From NCBI GenBank assembly GCA_050248155.1, contig JBFWSW010000122.1, positions 1 through 8,887 of the forward strand: DNA of 8,887 bases, written 5' to 3'. Of this stretch, positions 5,662 through 8,887 are shown piece by piece. How positions within the stretch are numbered: the first letter of the stretch is position 1; each line of letters starts with the position of its first letter. The notes under the pieces are model-generated. The model was not told where the DNA came from. It was given only the letters and a program-made list of their open reading frames with translations, and did no database searches. The position numbers and the translations under genes are program-made. Origin of the DNA: VFMC01 sp050248155. GTDB taxonomy: Bacteria > Actinomycetota > Acidimicrobiia > Acidimicrobiales > Ilumatobacteraceae.

Positions 5662-6678
5662 ATGGATGCCCTCGACCTCCTGCTGCGCGGCCCGCGGGCG
5701 CACGGCGCCTTCTTGCTCCAGTCGAGCTTGGACCCGCCGTGGAGCTTGCGGATCGAGGACGAGGCTCCGTTGACCATCGCCGCGGTCGTCCGGGGTGAGG
5801 CGTGGGTCGTGTTCGACGACGACGCCGGCACGGCGCGGCTCGCCGCCGGAGACGTCATGTTGTGCCGTGGACCCATCGCGTATTCCGTGTGCGACGACCC
5901 CGCGACGCCGCCGCAGGTGATCATCGGGCCCGATCAGGTCTGCCGGACGGTCGACGGGAGCAGCACCTACCGGCGCTTCGAAGGCTCGGAGCGAACGTGG
6001 GGCAACGCCGCGCTCGGACACACGCTGCTCGTCACCGGCACCTACGAACGTGCGAGTCATGTCAGCCAGCGTCTGCTGGCAGCCCTGCCACCGCTCAGCG
6101 TCCTCCGGGGTGACGAGTGGGACAACCCCGTGCTCGACATGTTGGTCACCGAGATCGTCCGGGACGCACCCGGGCAGACCGCCTTGTTGGATCGCACGCT
6201 CGATCTGCTGTGCCTCACCACGGTCCGGGCATGCCTCGCCCGTCCGGGCGCGACGCCGCCGCGGTGGTACACGGCCAGCGCCGACCCCATCGTCGGCGCG
6301 GCGCTCGACCTGATGCACAAGCGCCCGGCGCATCCCTGGACCGTCGCTCGCCTCGCCGCCGCGGTCGGAGCATCGCGTGCTGCGTTCGCGCGCCGGTTCA
6401 ACGAGCTCGTGGGGGATCCTCCGCTCACCTACCTCACCCGGTGGCGACTCGACATCGCTGCCGACCTCCTCGCCGCTCGCGAGATGACGGTCGCCCAGAT
6501 CGCGGGCACGGTCGGCTACGAGAACCCCTTCGCCTTCACGAATGCGTTCAAGCGGCACACCGGATCGACGCCGACCGGCTTCCGCCACCGTCAGGCCGGG
6601 CAGTTGCGCACAGCGGGGTCGTCAGACGGACGCGGCTACAGCGACCAGACCACGTTCGCGAGCGGGTCGGGGCGGTAG
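5662..6678 (+). CDS. AraC family transcriptional regulator with N-terminal cupin-type sensor domain
   Basis: This 338-residue regulator has an N-terminal cupin-like domain, about residues 1-190, of the AraC cupin_6 type. The typical opening is visible: MDALDLLLRG, DPPWSLRIEDEAPLT at 24-38, RGEAWVV at 44-50 and AGDVMLCRG at 62-70. Two C-terminal helix-turn-helix motifs lie near 226-247 (TVARLAAAVGASRAAFARRF) and 276-298 (TVAQIAGTVGYENPFAFTNAF), followed by the family's TP-FR ending. ATG 5662 is chosen over ATG 5614 because family homology starts at MDAL. It probably controls the divergent NmrA-like/DUF1772 pair in response to an unknown small molecule. The last 28 or so residues (QLRTAGSSD onward) lie beyond the AraC domain and look unstructured. 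The end overlaps the convergent TPR gene by 43 bp. Confidence 0.93.
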   Translation: MDALDLLLRGPRAHGAFLLQSSLDPPWSLRIEDEAPLTIAAVVRGEAWVVFDDDAGTARLAAGDVMLCRGPIAYSVCDDPATPPQVIIGPDQVCRTVDGSSTYRRFEGSERTWGNAALGHTLLVTGTYERASHVSQRLLAALPPLSVLRGDEWDNPVLDMLVTEIVRDAPGQTALLDRTLDLLCLTTVRACLARPGATPPRWYTASADPIVGAALDLMHKRPAHPWTVARLAAAVGASRAAFARRFNELVGDPPLTYLTRWRLDIAADLLAAREMTVAQIAGTVGYENPFAFTNAFKRHTGSTPTGFRHRQAGQLRTAGSSDGRGYSDQTTFASGSGR

Positions 6679-7245
6679 CAGCAGTAGGTGCCGGTCTGAA
6701 CGCCGTTGTCGAGGTGGGTGGCGAGGGCAGCGTTGTGCTCGGCCAGGCGCCCGATGGCGTAGCGGATGGTGCGGGCGACGGCCATCCGGGCGCGTTCGGA
6801 GTCGCTGCCCACCGCACGGAGCCGACCTCCCAGACCGACCGCGTGCGTGAGCTCGCTGATCAGGTAGTCGCGGTCGCGCTCGGCCAACTCGGCACGGGCG
6901 AGGTCGTTGTTGCGGAGTGCTTCCTCGAGGTCGTCGTCGACTTCGGCGAGTCGTCGTCGATACGCCTGCCGTGCTCGCTCGTCGAGGGCCGGTAGGCCAC
7001 CGCCCGCCACGCCTTCGATGGTGGTCTCGTCGATCGTCGCCACGCGAGTGGGGAGGGTCCCGTGCTCGACCGCGACCAGGTCGAGCACGTGGAACTCGCG
7101 GCCGGGCTGGGACAGCAGGCGAGCGAGGTAGCGGAAGCCCTTGAGGTCGCCGATCAGGGCAGTGTGACCTGCGAAGGAGACGGTTCGAGTGTCGCCGTCC
7201 AGCCGGAACGTGGCCGCCTCGGTCTCGCGCTCGCGTCCGACCGAG
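6636..7245 (-). CDS. C-terminal part of the gapped TPR signalling protein
   Basis: 202 residues follow gap 2 in the reading direction and end in TAG at 6638-6636. The segment starts in a charged linker, then FRLDGDTRTVSFAGHTALIG and KGFRYLARLLSQPGREFHVLDL. It continues with a coiled, charged helix rich in Arg, Glu and Asp (RQAYRRRLAEVDDDLEEAL) and ends in a conserved block with AVGLGGR, SERARMAVARTIRYA, a LATHLDNGVQTGTYCCY run and a final PDP. I recognise this as a C-terminal domain repeated in many actinobacterial TPR, AAA-ATPase, LuxR and cyclase-type regulators. It has no firm name or activity that I can cite; the first half resembles a small winged or DNA-binding-like fold. It belongs to the same gene as 7346-8244. 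The stop lies inside the convergent AraC gene. Confidence 0.8.
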
Positions 7246-7345
7246 NNNNNNNNNNNNNNNNNNNNNNNNNNNNNNNNNNNNNNNNNNNNNNNNNNNNNNN
7301 NNNNNNNNNNNNNNNNNNNNNNNNNNNNNNNNNNNNNNNNNNNNN
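7246..7345. other. Assembly gap 2 (100 N placeholder) inside the TPR gene
   Basis: Exactly 100 N of unknown true length. The two coding parts total 1509 sequenced bases, divisible by three, yet lie in different frames when 100 N are counted. If the gene is intact, the true gap should be a multiple of 3. The missing part probably contains the remaining TPR repeats and linker. Confidence 0.95.
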
Positions 7346-8244
7346 GCGATGAACGCCTCCGCGGCGCCGGCGAGGTCCCCCTTGCGGAGGCGGATGTTGC
7401 CGAGCTCGGCGAGCGGCCAGCCGAACTCTCGCCGCATCCACGGCCGAAGCTCGTCGCAGGCCCGAAGTGCGACGTCCTCTGCGTCCGCGCACGGACCCGA
7501 CACCCGAAGGATCTCGGCCCGGTGGACGCGGCAGCGTCCGTGGAGCCCGCCGAACGCCGCGCCGTGTCCCCAGCGCTCCATCGCGTCGGTCCACTCGGCC
7601 GCCATCTCGTGGTGCGCGAGGCCCTGCGCGGCACACACGATCTCGCACAGCATCATGCCGGTCGTGAGCGCGTCGACCTCGCCGGACATGAGCAATCCGC
7701 CGACCTCGTCGAGCTGCTCCAGGCCCTCGTCGACTCGCCCTTCCAGGATCATGACGCGGGCCGACGCCGTCCGTCCGATCACCTCTGCCGCCTGGTTTCC
7801 CAACCGTTGACCGAGCGAGATGGCGAGCTCGGCATGGCGACGTGCCGACGTCATGTCGCCGCACATGAACCGCTCGTAGGTCCGCACGGCGGCGACCACC
7901 GCGAGGACCGGATCGTCGTGCCGGTCCTCCACGAGTCGTTCCGCCCGCTGGAGCCATCCTCGAACGGGCGACATCAGGCCCGTGTCGATCATCAGGAACA
8001 TGGCCACCATCGCCGCTGCCCGAGCCGCGCCCGCCCGATCGCCGGATGTGCACAACAGGGCGTGCTGATCCTCCCAGGCCGAGATCGATGCCTCGAAGGC
8101 TCCACATCCGTAGGCGGCCCGCGCCCGCAGTTCCAGCATCGCAGCGGTCCTCGCGTCGTCGCCGCCCGCGTCCAGCAACGTCATCGCCTCGGACCAGTCG
8201 CCGCGCGCGATGGCTGCCTCGACGCGCGTCGCCAGTCCGGTCAT
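7346..8244 (-). CDS. N-terminal TPR-repeat part of the gapped signalling protein
   Basis: 299 residues are readable before the gap. They are entirely helical and made of degenerate tetratricopeptide-like pairs, with small residues at helix packing positions: AAIARGDWSEAMTLLD near 10-25, ARAAYGCGAFEASISAW near 41-57, SARRHAELAISLGQRLGN, and a final GWPLAELGNIRLRKGDLAGA. The GRCRVHRAEILRVSG block followed by ACDELRPWMRREFGW is typical of the helical regions of actinobacterial LuxR-like and cyclase-like regulators. No HTH, AAA or cyclase domain precedes it, so this is a stand-alone TPR plus C-terminal-domain protein unless the gap hides one. ATG 8244 is used; ATG 8280 would add 12 residues and is possible. 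It is divergent from the TIGR03086-like gene and may share regulation with it. Confidence 0.8.
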
Positions 8245-8253
8245 TGTCCCATT

Positions 8254-8306
8254 GTGACAGGCATCGTCACGCCTGCTCATTGGTGGTCCACCCTTGGCCC
8301 ACCAAG
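8254..8306. promoter_or_regulatory. Palindrome-rich divergent intergenic region
   Basis: Between the TPR gene and the TIGR03086-like gene lie several inverted repeats: GTGAC-N7-GTCAC (8254-8270), the 11-bp palindrome GGTGGTCCACC (8282-8292), TTGGTGG-N12-CCACCAA (8280-8305), and a 5-bp hairpin CTTGG-CCCA-CCAAG (8293-8306) touching the Shine-Dalgarno. One or more may be operators. The last could form a stem next to the ribosome site. A weak promoter candidate is TTGTGA (8252-8257) with GCTCAT (8275-8280), 17 bp apart. Confidence 0.35.
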
Positions 8307-8312
8307 AGGAGG
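8307..8312 (+). promoter_or_regulatory. Ribosome binding site fixing the GTG start at 8321
   Basis: AGGAGG, a full Shine-Dalgarno, lies 8 nt before GTG 8321. It rules in favour of that start over the in-frame TTG at 8294, which lies upstream of the site. Confidence 0.85.
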
Positions 8313-8320
8313 CAACACCC

Positions 8321-8878
8321 GTGGAACCCACTGAACAGCTCACCGTCATCCTGCCTGCACTCAGCGACCTGGTCGACAAGCTCGGGCCGGCGGATCTCGA
8401 CAAGCCGACCCCGTGCACGAACTTCGCGGTCCGCGACGTGCTCGACCACATGATCGTCGGTGGCAGCGCCTTCTCGTACCTGTTCCGGGGAGTCGAGCCG
8501 CCTGAGGTTCCAGCCCGCCGCGACGACGGACGGGTGCCCGCCGCGGAGTTCCGGAACGCGATGCGTGAGCTCCTCGGAGCGGTGCACGGCGACGGAGCGT
8601 TGCAGCGCACCATCCCATCGCCGATCGGCGAGATGCCCGGCGACACGTTCGCCCGGCTCGTCGCCTTCGACGGGCTCGTGCACGGATGGGACATCGCCCG
8701 GGCAACCGAGCTCGACTGGGAGCTGCCCGATGAGCTCGTGAAGGTCGTCGACGAGTTCGCCCGTGCTGCGCTGTCGGACGACCTGCGCGACGGAGAGACC
8801 TTCAAGGCCGCCACGTCTCCGCCGACCGCCGCCACCCCGATCGAGCGTCTCGCCGCGTTCAGCGGCCGGACGGTCTGA
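8321..8878 (+). CDS. TIGR03086-like metal-binding protein (DinB/maleylpyruvate isomerase superfamily)
   Basis: This 185-residue cytosolic four-helix-bundle protein belongs to the mycothiol-dependent maleylpyruvate isomerase N-terminal superfamily. It shows the signature TPCTNFAVRDVLDHMIVGG at 30-48 with the putative metal ligand His43, and FDGLVHGWDIARATE at 116-130 with Asp117 and His121 in the expected D-xxx-H spacing. These three residues match the metal site of the family. The length is normal for TIGR03086 members, which lack the second domain of true isomerases. The reaction is unknown; some relatives use mycothiol as thiol cofactor, and a role in thiol transfer or detoxification is inference. 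The gene starts with GTG behind an excellent Shine-Dalgarno and is divergent from the TPR gene. The window ends 9 bp after its stop. Confidence 0.9.
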   Translation: MEPTEQLTVILPALSDLVDKLGPADLDKPTPCTNFAVRDVLDHMIVGGSAFSYLFRGVEPPEVPARRDDGRVPAAEFRNAMRELLGAVHGDGALQRTIPSPIGEMPGDTFARLVAFDGLVHGWDIARATELDWELPDELVKVVDEFARAALSDDLRDGETFKAATSPPTAATPIERLAAFSGRTV

Positions 8879-8887
8879 GATCCCCCA

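Noticed and set aside
5647..6588. 313-residue minus frame opposite the AraC gene
   Set aside because: Arg/Glu/Gly-rich antisense shadow; the plus strand has both AraC helix-turn-helix motifs and the cupin-like domain.
6622..7245. Continuation of the 8244 frame through gap 2 as a single uninterrupted reading frame
   Set aside because: After the gap this frame gives low-complexity Arg/Pro/Ser sequence; the adjacent frame ending at 6636 carries the recognisable C-terminal domain.

Overview
The window is GC-rich throughout, with strongly G/C-ending codons, ATGA stop/start overlaps and GTG starts. It carries a maleylpyruvate-isomerase-type (TIGR03086-like) protein, a family concentrated in mycothiol-making bacteria, and several regulator families typical of Actinomycetota. 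I infer an actinobacterium (Actinomycetia or Acidimicrobiia) and cannot name a genus. Two runs of exactly 100 N (3995-4094 and 7246-7345) are scaffolding gaps of unknown true length, so this is probably a draft or metagenome assembly.

Left block, minus strand: a compact three-gene operon of TetR regulator (3268-2636), ABC ATPase (2639-1713) and ABC-2 type permease (1716-124). Each junction is a 4-bp ATGA overlap, so the genes should be translationally coupled. The permease has two homologous halves. The TetR promoter/start region is bracketed by an 8-bp inverted repeat, as expected for an autoregulated drug-efflux-like operon. Upstream and divergent is a small conserved membrane protein (3408-3935). 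A short open frame at the left edge (73-1, minus) may be the start of another gene running off the window.

Middle: gap 1 sits in a roughly 300-bp stretch with no resolvable gene. It may hold the 3' end of a plus-strand gene (stop at 4164-4166), followed by a strong hairpin (4207-4234). Then comes a minus-strand pair, an NmrA-like NAD(P)-binding oxidoreductase (5579-4731) and a DUF1772 four-helix membrane protein (4719-4237). This pair is divergent from an AraC-family regulator with an N-terminal cupin-like domain (5662-6678), which is its likely controller.

Right block: the AraC gene overlaps tail-to-tail by 43 bp with a minus-strand gene split by gap 2. I read that gene as one TPR-rich protein (8244-6636). 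Its C-terminal domain recurs in large actinobacterial signalling proteins, but no DNA-binding or catalytic domain is visible in the sequenced parts. Divergent from it is the TIGR03086-like gene (8321-8878), with a textbook Shine-Dalgarno and a palindrome-rich intergenic region.

Overall the window looks like ordinary actinobacterial chromosome made of small self-regulated modules. I see no CRISPR, tRNA, rRNA, insertion sequence or phage gene, and no clear new system. The points most worth checking are the tetR operator architecture, the gapped TPR protein, the AraC/NmrA/DUF1772 module and the overlapping 3' ends.
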